64,000 nt of DNA from Candidatus Pantoea gossypiicola (lineage in GTDB: Bacteria > Pseudomonadota > Gammaproteobacteria > Enterobacterales > Enterobacteriaceae). Numbering within the stretch: the stretch's first letter is position 1; each line of letters begins with the position of its first letter. This document shows, piece after piece, positions 34,844 to 43,834 of the stretch. A model generated the notes under the pieces. It saw only the letters and a program-made list of their open reading frames with translations, did no database searches and was not told the DNA's origin. The stretch is taken from contig NZ_VWVM01000018.1 of NCBI RefSeq assembly GCF_008632075.1, positions 1 to 64,000 on the forward strand, written 5' to 3'. The position numbers and the translations under genes are program-made.

Positions 34844-35806
34844 ATGGCTGCAACGAAGCCGGCATTCAAAGCCCCAGGCAAACAAGGTGACAGAATTTTC
34901 GGTGCGCTGGTCCGGCTGGCTGCGCTGATTGTCCTGTTACTGATGGGGGGCATTATTGTCTCCCTGATCATTTCCTCGTGGCCCAGCATCCAGAAGTTTG
35001 GTTTCGCTTTTTTGTGGACCAAAACCTGGGATGCGCCCAATGAACAATTTGGCGCACTGGTGCCGATCTACGGCACCCTTGTGACCTCTATCATCGCCCT
35101 GATTATCGCCGTGCCGGTCAGTTTTGGTATCGCGCTGTTCCTGACTGAACTCGCGCCAGGCTGGCTGCGTCGCCCGCTGGGCACCGCCATTGAGCTACTG
35201 GCAGCAATTCCGAGTATCGTTTACGGCATGTGGGGCCTGTTTGTCTTCGCGCCGCTGTTTGCCGAATATTTTCAGACGCCGGTTAACGACGTGATGTCGG
35301 GTATTCCGATTGTCGGCGAGCTCTTCTCCGGCCCCGCTTTCGGTATCGGTATCCTCGCGGCGGGAGTGATTCTGGCGATCATGATCATCCCGTACATCGC
35401 CTCGGTGATGCGCGACGTCTTTGAGCAGACCCCGGTGATGATGAAAGAGTCAGCCTACGGCATCGGCTGTACCACCTGGGAGGTGATCTGGCGCATCGTC
35501 CTGCCGTTTACCAAAAATGGCGTGATTGGCGGCATCATGCTGGGACTGGGTCGTGCGCTGGGTGAGACCATGGCAGTCACCTTTATTATCGGCAACACCT
35601 ACCAGCTCGACAGCCCGTCGCTGTTTATGCCGGGTAACAGCATCACCTCGGCGCTGGCCAACGAGTTTGCGGAAGCGGAGTCGGGCGTGCATGTTGCCGC
35701 GCTGATGGAGCTGGGGCTGATCCTGTTTGTGATTACCTTTATCGTTCTGGCGATTTCCAAGCTGATGATTATGCGCCTGGCGAAAAGTGAAGGAGCGCGC
35801 TCATGA
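34844..35806 (+). CDS. pstC: Phosphate ABC transporter permease PstC
   Basis: A 320-residue inner-membrane permease with six main helices. The N-terminal cytoplasmic stretch precedes TM1 (about 22-45). The coupling loop that contacts PstB includes MKESAYGIGCTTWEVIWRIVLP (EAA-like, about 200) and LGRALGETMAVTFIIGN. It pairs with PstA to form the phosphate channel. The pstA start overlaps its stop (ATGA). Confidence 0.97.
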   Translation: MAATKPAFKAPGKQGDRIFGALVRLAALIVLLLMGGIIVSLIISSWPSIQKFGFAFLWTKTWDAPNEQFGALVPIYGTLVTSIIALIIAVPVSFGIALFLTELAPGWLRRPLGTAIELLAAIPSIVYGMWGLFVFAPLFAEYFQTPVNDVMSGIPIVGELFSGPAFGIGILAAGVILAIMIIPYIASVMRDVFEQTPVMMKESAYGIGCTTWEVIWRIVLPFTKNGVIGGIMLGLGRALGETMAVTFIIGNTYQLDSPSLFMPGNSITSALANEFAEAESGVHVAALMELGLILFVITFIVLAISKLMIMRLAKSEGARS

Positions 35807-36693
35807 CCACGATTGAAATTCAGGCGCGCGCCGAACTGGACGCTTCACGCCGTAAAATGCAGTCCTGGCGCAGCACGAAAAATAAAATTGCGCTGACGCT
35901 GTCGCTGCTGACCATGGCGTTTGGCCTGTTCTGGCTGGTGTGGATCCTCTTCACCACCGTATCGCGCGGCGTGGATGGACTCTCCTGGTCCCTGTTCACC
36001 GAATCAACGCCACCACCGAATACGGCGGGCGGCGGGCTGGCGAATGCCCTGGCCGGGAGTGGCTTGCTGATTTTCTGGTCGACCTTCTTTGGCACGCCGC
36101 TGGGCATTCTGGCCGGTATCTATCTGGCGGAATATGGGCGCAAGTCCGCCCTGTCAGAGGTGATCCGCTTCATTAACGACATTCTGCTGTCGGCACCGTC
36201 GATTGTGGTCGGCCTGTTCGTCTACACCCTTGTGGTGTCGCAGATGCAGCACTTCTCCGGCTGGGCCGGGGTGATAGCGCTGGCGCTGCTGCAGGTACCT
36301 ATTGTGATTCGTACCACCGAAAATATGCTGCGGCTGGTGCCAGATAGCATGCGTGAAGCGGCTTATGCCCTTGGCACACCGAAGTGGAAGATGATCTCGG
36401 CCATCACCCTGAAAGCCTCGGTCTCCGGCATCATCACCGGCGTGCTGCTGGCGATTGCCCGCATCGCAGGGGAAACGGCTCCGCTGCTGTTTACGGCGCT
36501 GTCGAACCAGTTCTGGAGCACCGACATGATGCAGCCGCTGGCAAACCTGCCGGTCACCATCTTTAAGTTCGCCATGAGCCCGTTCGCCGAATGGCAGAGC
36601 CTGGCCTGGGCGGGCGTGCTGATCATTACCCTCTGCGTGCTGCTGCTGAACATTGTGGCGCGGGTGATTTTCGCTAAAGGTAAACACGGTTAA
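35803..36693 (+). CDS. pstA: Phosphate ABC transporter permease PstA
   Basis: A 296-residue permease, the E. coli length, with six predicted helices. The EAA-like coupling loop is REAAYALGTPKWKMISAITL near residue 185, and ARIAGETAPLLFTAL follows. ATGA overlap with pstC suggests coupled translation and equal stoichiometry in the channel. A hairpin lies between it and pstB. Confidence 0.97.
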   Translation: MTTIEIQARAELDASRRKMQSWRSTKNKIALTLSLLTMAFGLFWLVWILFTTVSRGVDGLSWSLFTESTPPPNTAGGGLANALAGSGLLIFWSTFFGTPLGILAGIYLAEYGRKSALSEVIRFINDILLSAPSIVVGLFVYTLVVSQMQHFSGWAGVIALALLQVPIVIRTTENMLRLVPDSMREAAYALGTPKWKMISAITLKASVSGIITGVLLAIARIAGETAPLLFTALSNQFWSTDMMQPLANLPVTIFKFAMSPFAEWQSLAWAGVLIITLCVLLLNIVARVIFAKGKHG

Positions 36694-36697
36694 CTTC

Positions 36698-36720
36698 CGG
36701 CGCGGCCCTGAGCGGCGCCG
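36698..36720 (+). repeat. Hairpin between pstA and pstB
   Basis: CGGCGC (36698-36703) and GCGCCG (36715-36720) pair across an 11-nt loop. It could adjust the relative amounts of pstA and pstB messages. Minor feature. Confidence 0.45.
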
Positions 36721-36737
36721 TATCAGAGAGATGAATG

Positions 36738-37511
36738 ATGAGTATTGCGACAGCAACAGCCGATAAAATTCAGGTCCGTAATCTGAACTTCTATTACGGC
36801 AAGTTTCATGCGCTGAAGAACATTAACCTGGATATCGCTAAGAATCAGGTCACCGCGTTTATCGGCCCATCGGGCTGTGGTAAGTCGACCCTGCTGCGTA
36901 CCTTCAATAAGATGTACTCGCTCTATCCGGAGCAGCGGGCCGAAGGGGACATTCTGCTGGATGGCGAAAACATTCTGGCGACACAGCAGGATATCGCGCT
37001 GCTGCGCGCGCGCGTCGGTATGGTATTCCAGAAGCCTACGCCGTTCCCGATGTCGATCTATGACAATATCGCCTTTGGCGTGCGCCTGTTTGAAAAGCTG
37101 TCACGTGCTGATATGGATGAGCGCGTACAGTGGGCGCTGACCAAAGCAGCGCTGTGGAATGAAACCAAAGACAAGCTGCATCAGAGCGGTTACAGTCTCT
37201 CCGGCGGCCAGCAGCAGCGTCTGTGCATTGCGCGTGGCATCGCGATTCGGCCGGAAGTCTTACTGCTGGATGAGCCCTGCTCCGCGCTGGATCCTATCTC
37301 CACTGGCCGCATTGAGGAGCTGATCACCGAGCTAAAGCAGGACTATACCGTGGTGATCGTGACGCACAATATGCAGCAGGCGGCACGCTGCTCTGACCAT
37401 ACTGCTTTCATGTATCTGGGCGAACTGATTGAGTTCAGCGACACCGACACGCTGTTCACCAAGCCCGCGCAGAAGCAAACCGAAGACTACATTACTGGCC
37501 GCTACGGCTGA
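36738..37511 (+). CDS. pstB: Phosphate ABC transporter ATP-binding protein PstB
   Basis: A 257-residue ABC ATPase. Walker A GPSGCGKST (43-51), signature LSGGQ (154-158), Walker B LLLDEP (175-180), and the H-loop histidine in VTHNMQQA. It is nearly identical to E. coli PstB from YYGKFHALKNINL onward. Two ATG codons are adjacent (36735, 36738). I use 36738, which gives MSIATATADKIQV and the E. coli length. Confidence 0.97.
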   Translation: MSIATATADKIQVRNLNFYYGKFHALKNINLDIAKNQVTAFIGPSGCGKSTLLRTFNKMYSLYPEQRAEGDILLDGENILATQQDIALLRARVGMVFQKPTPFPMSIYDNIAFGVRLFEKLSRADMDERVQWALTKAALWNETKDKLHQSGYSLSGGQQQRLCIARGIAIRPEVLLLDEPCSALDPISTGRIEELITELKQDYTVVIVTHNMQQAARCSDHTAFMYLGELIEFSDTDTLFTKPAQKQTEDYITGRYG

Positions 37512-37528
37512 TCTGACAGGAGATCGAC

Positions 37529-38263
37529 ATGGATAATCTGAATCTGAATAAGCACATCTCCGGTCAGTTCAATGCCGAACTGGAGCATATCCGCACCCAG
37601 GTAATGATCATGGGCGGCATGGTCGAGCAGCAGCTGACCGATGCGATCACCGCCATGCATAACCTGGATGGCGAGCTGGCGCAGCGGGTGATCGACGGCG
37701 ACCAGAAGGTCAATATGATGGAAGTGGAGATTGATGAAGCCTGCGTGCGCATCATCGCCAAACGTCAGCCAACCGCAATCGATCTGCGGCTGGTGATGGC
37801 GATCATCAAAACCATTTCCGAACTGGAGCGCATTGGTGATGTGGCGGAGAAGATCAGCCGCACGGCGCTGGAGAAGTTTGGTCAGCAGCATCTGCCGCTG
37901 CTGGTCAGCCTGGAGTCACTGGGCCGCCACACCGTACAGATGCTGCATGATGTGCTGGACGCTTTCGCGCGGATGGATCTCAATGAGGCGATCACTATCT
38001 ATCGTGAAGACAAAAAGGTGGATAAAGAGTACGAAGGCATTGTGCGCCAGCTGATGACCTACATGATGGAAGATCCGCGCACCATTCCCAGCGTGCTGAC
38101 AGCATTGTTCTGCGCCCGTGCGATTGAGCGTATTGGCGATCGCTGCCAGAATATCTGCGAAATTATCTTCTATTTCGTCAAAGGTCAGGATTTCCGTCAC
38201 GTTGGTGGAGATCGGCTCGATGAATTACTGTCAGGTGACGATGGCAGCAACCGCCCTTCCTGA
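37529..38263 (+). CDS. phoU: Phosphate signalling protein PhoU
   Basis: A 244-residue all-helical protein with two PhoU repeats. The metal-binding style motifs E(I/L)ERIGDVAEKISR (about 95) and AIERIGDRCQNICE (about 200) mark each repeat. PhoU couples PstSCAB activity to the PhoR/PhoB pair and dampens the response when phosphate is plentiful. The last gene of the operon, closed by a terminator 6 bp downstream. Confidence 0.97.
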   Translation: MDNLNLNKHISGQFNAELEHIRTQVMIMGGMVEQQLTDAITAMHNLDGELAQRVIDGDQKVNMMEVEIDEACVRIIAKRQPTAIDLRLVMAIIKTISELERIGDVAEKISRTALEKFGQQHLPLLVSLESLGRHTVQMLHDVLDAFARMDLNEAITIYREDKKVDKEYEGIVRQLMTYMMEDPRTIPSVLTALFCARAIERIGDRCQNICEIIFYFVKGQDFRHVGGDRLDELLSGDDGSNRPS

Positions 38264-38268
38264 GCCAT

Positions 38269-38307
38269 CTTATCCCTGTGCCTGAGTAGCGCAGGGATAA
38301 GCCTTTT
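38269..38307 (+). terminator. Terminator of the pst-phoU operon
   Basis: CTTATCCCTG and CAGGGATAAG form a 10-bp stem with a 13-nt loop, followed by CCTTTT. It separates phoU from the next promoter at 38311. Confidence 0.78.
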
Positions 38308-38310
38308 CAA

Positions 38311-38339
38311 TTGGTCACATCCTGAACTCTCTTTATAAT
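38311..38339 (+). promoter_or_regulatory. Sigma70 promoter of the MFS gene at 38371
   Basis: TTGGTC (38311-38316) and TATAAT (38334-38339) are separated by exactly 17 bp, 31 bp before the ATG. The -10 is perfect, suggesting a gene transcribed independently of pst. Confidence 0.75.
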
Positions 38340-38370
38340 TGCGGCACTTTTCTCTCAGAGGTGCGCAACG

Positions 38371-39609
38371 ATGTCCCCTTCTCCCCAATCTAAGCCGGGC
38401 GTCACGCCCGGTAAAGCGATGCTGGCTGCGGTCAGCGGTTATGCCATGGATGGATTTGACCTGCTGATACTCGGCTTTATGCTGCCGGCGATCAGCCTTT
38501 CGCTGGCGCTCAATCCTTCACAGGCGGGATCGCTAGTGACCTGGACGCTGATTGGCGCGGTAATCGGTGGCATCGTGTTTGGTCATCTCAGCGACCGTTT
38601 TGGCCGCATCCGTATGCTCACCGTCACGATTCTGGTCTTTTCTGTCTTCACCGGTCTGTGCGCGGTGGCGCAGGGCTACTGGGACCTGCTCGCCTGGCGA
38701 ACGCTGGCGGGTGTGGGTCTGGGCGGCGAGTTTGGTATCGGCATGGCGCTGATTGCCGAAGCCTGGCCGGTGGAGAAGCGTAACCGCGCATCAGCGTGGG
38801 TCGGTATCGGCTGGCAGCTCGGCGTGCTGATGGCAGCCTTTATCACGCCGCCACTGCTGAATATCATTGGCTGGCGCGGCATGTTCCTGGTCGGATTATT
38901 ACCGGCGCTGGTTTCGTTTGCCATTCGTCGCGGCATGGGCGAACCAGAGGCGTTTCAACAGCAGGTTAAACATGTGCCGTCGCTCTCCTTTCCGGCGCGC
39001 CTGAAGCTGCTGGTGCGCGATCGCACGACCGCCAAAGCCAGTCTCGGTATTTTTATCCTTTGTTCCGTGCAGAACTTTGGTTATTACGGGCTGATGATCT
39101 GGATGCCGAGCTACCTCTCTTCCAGCTTCGGCTTCAGCCTCACCAAATCGGGCCTCTGGACGGCGGTCACCGTCGTCGGCATGACCTTTGGCATCTGGCT
39201 GTTTGGCGTGCTGGCCGACCGCTTTGCGCGCTGGAAAATCTTCCTGCTCTATCAGTTTGGTGCCGTGGTAATGGTGGTGGTCTACGCCCAGCTGCGCGAT
39301 CCCACCATTATGCTGGTGACCGGCGCGATCATGGGGATGTTTGTTAACGGCATGATTGGCGGCTACGGTGCGCTGATTTCCGATACCTTTCCGCCGCAGG
39401 TGCGTGCCACCGCGCAAAACGTTCTGTTCAACCTGGGTCGTGGCGTGGGCGGCTTCGGCCCGGTGGTGATTGGTCTGCTGGCCAGTCAGTTTTCGTTCAC
39501 CGCGGCGATTACCCTGCTGGCGCTGATCTACCTGCTGGATATTGTGGCGACGCTGTTCCTGCTGCCGAAGAAGCAGGGTCAGGAAGATACGCTGGGCGCG
39601 ATCGGCTGA
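38371..39609 (+). CDS. MFS transporter of the aromatic-acid/organic-acid symporter type
   Basis: A 412-residue, 12-helix MFS protein. TM1 contains MDGFDLLILGFMLPAI, the acidic D-X-X-D pattern typical of the AAHS (aromatic acid:H+ symporter) and related sialate/metabolite symporters. Loop 2-3 is GHLSDRFGRIRM, TM4 is GVGLGGEFGIGMALIAE, and loop 8-9 is GVLADRFARWK. These point to uptake of a carboxylate, but the substrate cannot be read from sequence. It has its own promoter and lies between phoU and convergent xylB. There is no catabolic gene beside it, so the context gives no substrate hint beyond the neighbouring xylose genes. Confidence 0.8.
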   Translation: MSPSPQSKPGVTPGKAMLAAVSGYAMDGFDLLILGFMLPAISLSLALNPSQAGSLVTWTLIGAVIGGIVFGHLSDRFGRIRMLTVTILVFSVFTGLCAVAQGYWDLLAWRTLAGVGLGGEFGIGMALIAEAWPVEKRNRASAWVGIGWQLGVLMAAFITPPLLNIIGWRGMFLVGLLPALVSFAIRRGMGEPEAFQQQVKHVPSLSFPARLKLLVRDRTTAKASLGIFILCSVQNFGYYGLMIWMPSYLSSSFGFSLTKSGLWTAVTVVGMTFGIWLFGVLADRFARWKIFLLYQFGAVVMVVVYAQLRDPTIMLVTGAIMGMFVNGMIGGYGALISDTFPPQVRATAQNVLFNLGRGVGGFGPVVIGLLASQFSFTAAITLLALIYLLDIVATLFLLPKKQGQEDTLGAIG

Positions 39610-39616
39610 CAGACGG

Positions 39617-39642
39617 TGGCCGGGGGATCGCTCTCCCGGCCA
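39617..39642. terminator. Terminator between the MFS gene and xylB (convergent)
   Basis: TGGCCGGG and CCCGGCCA pair across a 10-nt loop in the short gap between two converging genes. The right side is followed by TCAGGCCTTTCT. Possibly bidirectional. Confidence 0.65.
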
Positions 39643-39686
39643 TCAGGCCTTTCTGATACTGCTCAGCGTGCGCCGGGCAGGCACGA

Positions 39687-41129
39687 TCAGTTCATCAGCG
39701 GCAGGAGCTGCCGATAGAGGGTTGCAAAGGTTTCCCGGCGTGAGCGGTACTCAGCCATTCTGTTCGCATCCGGCTGATGTCGCTGCACCAGAACCGGCGT
39801 CGGGACGGTAACGTCTGGAGCCAGCGCCTGCTGTGCCAGCCTCGCGGCCCCCAATGCCGGGCCAACGTCCCCGCCGTGGCAGTAATCCAGCGTCTGACCA
39901 CTGATATCTGCCAGCATCTGACGCCACAGGGCACTGCGCGCACCGCCACCGATCAACATAATGCTCTCCGGCTGAACGCCACACTCATGCAGCACGTCCA
40001 TACCCTGCGCCAGGGCAAATCCCACCCCCTCCAGCACCGATCGTGCCAGCTCGGGACGACCATGCTGGTGGGTAAAGCCAAAGAAAGCGCCCCGGGCACT
40101 GGGGTTGTTATGCGGCGTGCGTTCTCCGGAAAGATAGGGCAGAAACCACAGCGCGGGCACGTCATCGCGCGCGCGCTCCGCTTCAGCCAGCAGTTCCGGA
40201 ACATCTCTGCACCCGGTCAGCGTTGCCGCCCAGTCGAGACAGGATGCTGCACTGAGCATCACCGACATCAGATGCCAGCGCTGCGGTAACGCATGACAGA
40301 AGCTGTGAACCGCACGGTCCGGATTGCTGAGATAGCCGTCGCTCACCACAAAATAGACACCCGAGGTGCCCAGCGACAGCATGCCCTGGCCCGGTTCGGT
40401 CATGCCGACGCCAACTGCGCCCGCGGCATTGTCACCCCCGCCAGCGGCCAGCGGCACCGCGTTCATCTTCCAGCGCGTCGCCAGGTCGGCATGTAACGTG
40501 CCGGTCAGGGCATCGCCTTCATAGAGTTGCGGCATCTGATCGCGGCTGAGATCACAGGCTTGAAGCATCACATCGCTCCAGTCACGCTGCGCTACATCCA
40601 GCCACATCGTCCCTGCGGCATCGGCCATATCGGTGGCGAAGTCGCCACTCATCCGCCAGCGCAGATAATCCTTGGGCAGCAGCACATGAGCAACCCGACT
40701 GAAGATGGCCGGTTCATGCTGCTGCACCCACAGTAGCTTGGGAGCCGTGAAGCCGGGCATCATCAGGTTGCCGGTAATCAAACGCGAATCCGGCACCTTC
40801 TGCTCCAGCTCGCGGCACTGCGCCTCACTGCGTCCATCATTCCAGAGCATGGCCGGACGTAAGACCTGGTTTGCGCTGTCGAGCAGTGTTGCACCATGCA
40901 TCTGTCCGCTCAGCCCGATGGCCTGCACCGCGCGCAGATCCTGCTGCGCGCTCAGGGCCTGCATGGATAAATCCAGCGCCTGCCACCAGCTTTCGGGATC
41001 CTGCTCGCTCCACAATGGCTGCGGACGCGAAACCTGCAGCGGCGACGTTTCTGTCGCCACCACGTTGCCCTGTGCATCCATCAGCACCACTTTGACGCCA
41101 GAGGTGCCTAAATCGATCCCGATAAACAT
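39687..41129 (-). CDS. xylB: Xylulokinase
   Basis: A 480-residue FGGY-family sugar kinase (E. coli 484) that phosphorylates D-xylulose to xylulose 5-phosphate for the pentose phosphate pathway. The N-terminal phosphate loop is MFIGIDLGTSGVKVV; GLSGQMHGATLLD and LWNDGRSEAQC bind substrate. The catalytic aspartate is in GGGDNAAGAVGVGM (about residue 233), and the C-terminal ATP site is LIGGGARSALWRQMLAD. It lies 17 bp downstream of xylA. Confidence 0.96.
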   Translation of the reverse strand: MFIGIDLGTSGVKVVLMDAQGNVVATETSPLQVSRPQPLWSEQDPESWWQALDLSMQALSAQQDLRAVQAIGLSGQMHGATLLDSANQVLRPAMLWNDGRSEAQCRELEQKVPDSRLITGNLMMPGFTAPKLLWVQQHEPAIFSRVAHVLLPKDYLRWRMSGDFATDMADAAGTMWLDVAQRDWSDVMLQACDLSRDQMPQLYEGDALTGTLHADLATRWKMNAVPLAAGGGDNAAGAVGVGMTEPGQGMLSLGTSGVYFVVSDGYLSNPDRAVHSFCHALPQRWHLMSVMLSAASCLDWAATLTGCRDVPELLAEAERARDDVPALWFLPYLSGERTPHNNPSARGAFFGFTHQHGRPELARSVLEGVGFALAQGMDVLHECGVQPESIMLIGGGARSALWRQMLADISGQTLDYCHGGDVGPALGAARLAQQALAPDVTVPTPVLVQRHQPDANRMAEYRSRRETFATLYRQLLPLMN

Positions 41130-41146
41130 GCGCTGCTCCTGAAGGG

Positions 41147-42469
41147 TTAGAAATCAAACAGGTAGTGATTCACCAGATTTTCCAGCTGCTCCTGACGCCC
41201 GCTCTGATGCTTCGGATTAAGCTGCTGCTGCTGAGCATGCGCCGCCAGTGCCTCCAGCGAAAACTCACCTTTCAAAATTTGCTGGCCGAACTCACCATTC
41301 CAGCCGCTGTAGCGCTGCGCCACACGCTTATCGAGCTCACCATCGCTGATCATGCGCGCCGCCACCTTCAGCGCCAGCGCCATCGTATCCATCGCGCCGA
41401 TATGACCGTAGAAGAGATCATATTTGTCGGTGCTCTGACGACGCACTTTGGCATCAAAGTTTAAGCCGCCGGTGGTAAAGCCACCCGCTTTAAGAATTTC
41501 ATACATCACCAGCGCGTTCTCTTCCACGCTGACCGGGAACTGATCGGTATCCCAGCCGCACTGTGGATCCCCGCGGTTAGCGTCCACGGAACCAAAGATG
41601 CCCAGCGCAATGGCGGTCGCAATTTCATGATGGAAGGAGTGACCGGCCAGCGTGGCGTGGTTCGCCTCAACGTTAACCTTGATCTCTTTCTCCAGTCCGA
41701 ACTGTTTCAGGAAACCATAAACTGTCGCGACATCGTAGTCATATTGATGTTTGGTCGGCTCCTGCGGTTTCGGTTCGATCAGCAGCGTTCCCTGGAAGCC
41801 AATTTTGTGTTTGTGCTCGACCACCATCTGCATAAAGCGGCCAATCTGTTCGCGCTCCTGACGCAGATCGGTATTCAGCAGGGTTTCATAGCCTTCGCGC
41901 CCGCCCCACAAGACATAGTTTTCACCGCCCAGGGTTTTGGTGGCCTGCATGGCGCTGCAGACCTGCGTTGCAGCCCAGGCAAAAACCTCAGGATCGGGAT
42001 TAGTGGCAGCACCGGCACCATAGCGCGGATGGGTAAAGCAGTTAGCCGTACCCCACAACAGTTTCACGCCGGTTTCCTGCTGTTTCTCCAGCAATTTATC
42101 GGTCATGGCAGCAAAGTTTTCTTTATAGCTGTGCAGCGAATCACCTTCCGGTGAGACATCGACGTCATGGAAGCAGTACCACGGCACATTCAGCTTATGG
42201 AAAAACTCAAAGGCGACATCGGCTTTCAGTTTTGCCTGCTGCAGCGCATCCCCGTTTTTCTGCCATGGACGATCAAAGGCACCGACACCAAACATATCCG
42301 CGCCATTCCAGCAGAAGGTGTGCCAGTAGCAGGCGGCAAAGCGCAGATGTTCCGCCATGGTCTTGCCGAGGATGACTTCATCGGGATTGTAGTGGCGGAA
42401 AGCGAGAGGATGCGTCGACTGGGTGCCTTCATAACGAACCCGATCGATCTGATCGAAATAAGCGTGCAT
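41147..42469 (-). CDS. xylA: Xylose isomerase
   Basis: A 440-residue metal-dependent isomerase, the same length as E. coli, interconverting D-xylose and D-xylulose. The active-site histidine and aspartate are H101 and D104 in CFHDVDVSPEGDS. Metal-binding blocks include LLIEPKPQEPTKHQYDYD, NVEANHATLAGHSFHHE and GSVDANRGDPQCGWDTDQFP. The start ATG 42469 follows AAGGAGC. Divergent from xylF; the XylR and CRP control region lies between. Confidence 0.97.
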   Translation of the reverse strand: MHAYFDQIDRVRYEGTQSTHPLAFRHYNPDEVILGKTMAEHLRFAACYWHTFCWNGADMFGVGAFDRPWQKNGDALQQAKLKADVAFEFFHKLNVPWYCFHDVDVSPEGDSLHSYKENFAAMTDKLLEKQQETGVKLLWGTANCFTHPRYGAGAATNPDPEVFAWAATQVCSAMQATKTLGGENYVLWGGREGYETLLNTDLRQEREQIGRFMQMVVEHKHKIGFQGTLLIEPKPQEPTKHQYDYDVATVYGFLKQFGLEKEIKVNVEANHATLAGHSFHHEIATAIALGIFGSVDANRGDPQCGWDTDQFPVSVEENALVMYEILKAGGFTTGGLNFDAKVRRQSTDKYDLFYGHIGAMDTMALALKVAARMISDGELDKRVAQRYSGWNGEFGQQILKGEFSLEALAAHAQQQQLNPKHQSGRQEQLENLVNHYLFDF

Positions 42470-42540
42470 GGTTTGCTCCTTAGCATCAGTACCCGGATGG
42501 TCTGCGTTGAAGCAATATTCAATATGGGCTGTAACCTCCG

Positions 42541-42603
42541 CTCAATTACGATATTTCATTACGGGTGTCAGATAATTATTATTTGTGCGCTGGCTCGCAA
42601 AAT
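42541..42603 (-). promoter_or_regulatory. xylA promoter-side control region (XylR operator)
   Basis: On the minus strand GAAATATCGTAATTGAG (42557-42541) and ATTTTGCGAGC followed by CAGCGCACA (42603-42584) closely match the E. coli xylA control region as I remember it, in the same order and spacing. The first is the XylR half-site region and the second lies upstream, beside the CRP region. XylR with xylose should activate xylAB from here. Confidence 0.7.
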
Positions 42604-42682
42604 AGGGTTATTTACCTGCCGCTTTATCATTGTCACTCTCATGTCCGAAAAAGATGAAACCTCGATCGCGCTCATAAAAAAA

Positions 42683-42727
42683 GAAATAAACCAAAAAACG
42701 TAATAGCCGGATAAAAATCAGTAATTG
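42683..42727 (+). promoter_or_regulatory. xylF promoter-side XylR operator
   Basis: Two similar half-sites run in tandem: GAAATAAACCAAAAA followed by ACGTAAT (42683-42704), and GATAAAAATC followed by AGTAATTG (42710-42727). The arrangement nearly equals the E. coli xylF operator as I remember it, about 90 bp before the ATG. It should activate xylFGHR in the presence of xylose. Confidence 0.72.
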
Positions 42728-42813
42728 CTGTGAAAGGAAAAGAAGGGCAACAATTCATCCGCCTGGTTTATCGGCCTGCGATAACAATAGCCTCCACCAA
42801 CAGGATGATCACA

Positions 42814-43806
42814 ATGAAGATGAAACATGCACTGTTAGCTGCCTGCGCGGCGCTGGCGCTCTTCAGCCAGACCAGCGTGGCAAAAGAAGTGAAGATCGGC
42901 ATGGCAATTGACGATTTGCGCCTCGAGCGCTGGCAGAAAGACCGCGATATTTTCGTTAAACAGGCGGAGACGCTGGGCGCTAAGGTGTTTGTTCAGTCGG
43001 CGAACGGCAACGAGGAAACACAGATGTCGCAGATTGAAAATATGATCAATCGCGGTGTCGATGTGCTGGTGATTATTCCCTACAACGGTCAGGTATTGAG
43101 TAATGTTGTCGCTGAAGCGAAACGGGAAGGCATTAAAGTACTGGCCTATGACCGAATGATAAATAACGCCGATATCGACTTTTATATCTCGTTCGATAAT
43201 GAAAAGGTGGGCGAGTTGCAGGCCGAAAGCATTGTGAAACAGGTGCCTGAGGGCAACTATTTTTTAATGGGCGGATCGCCGGTAGATAATAACGCCCGCC
43301 TGTTCCGCGCCGGACAGATGAAAGTGTTAAAACCTTATATCGACAACGGCAGCATTAAAATTGTCGGCGATCAGTGGGTCGATGCCTGGCTGCCAGAAAA
43401 CGCCCTGAAAATTATGGAAAACGCCCTGACTGCCAACGGCAATCACATCGATGCGGTCGTGGCCTCTAACGATGCTACCGCAGGCGGTGCGATTCAGGCG
43501 CTGAGTGCACAGGGACTGGCAGGGAAAGTGGCCATCTCCGGCCAGGATGCCGATCTGGCGGCGATTAAGCGCATCAAAGCGGGCACTCAGACCATGACGG
43601 TGTACAAACCGATCACCGAGCTGGCGACCGAAGCGGCGAAAATTGCCGTCGAGCTGGGTGAGGGCAAAACGCCAGCCAGCAACAGCAAGCTGAATAATGG
43701 CCTGAAAGAGGTGCCGTCGCGACTGCTGAAGCCAATTCCGGTCAACAAAGACAATATCGAAAGCACCGTGGTGAAAGACGGTTTCCACAAACAGAGGGAA
43801 CTCTGA
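42814..43806 (+). CDS. xylF: D-xylose ABC transporter periplasmic binding protein
   Basis: A 330-residue periplasmic xylose receptor, the E. coli length. The signal peptide ends near residue 23 (QTSVA), and the mature part starts KEVKIGMAIDDLRLERWQKD. Other blocks are GANEETQ-like NGNEETQMSQIE, YDRMINNADIDFYISFDN and VASNDATAGGAIQAL. ATG 42814 is 8 nt after CAGGA; a longer frame from 42730 crosses the operator side and is not homologous. The first gene of xylFGHR. Confidence 0.96.
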   Translation: MKMKHALLAACAALALFSQTSVAKEVKIGMAIDDLRLERWQKDRDIFVKQAETLGAKVFVQSANGNEETQMSQIENMINRGVDVLVIIPYNGQVLSNVVAEAKREGIKVLAYDRMINNADIDFYISFDNEKVGELQAESIVKQVPEGNYFLMGGSPVDNNARLFRAGQMKVLKPYIDNGSIKIVGDQWVDAWLPENALKIMENALTANGNHIDAVVASNDATAGGAIQALSAQGLAGKVAISGQDADLAAIKRIKAGTQTMTVYKPITELATEAAKIAVELGEGKTPASNSKLNNGLKEVPSRLLKPIPVNKDNIESTVVKDGFHKQREL

Positions 43807-43834
43807 CCGCGCATAGCGTGAGGGAGAACAGTCG

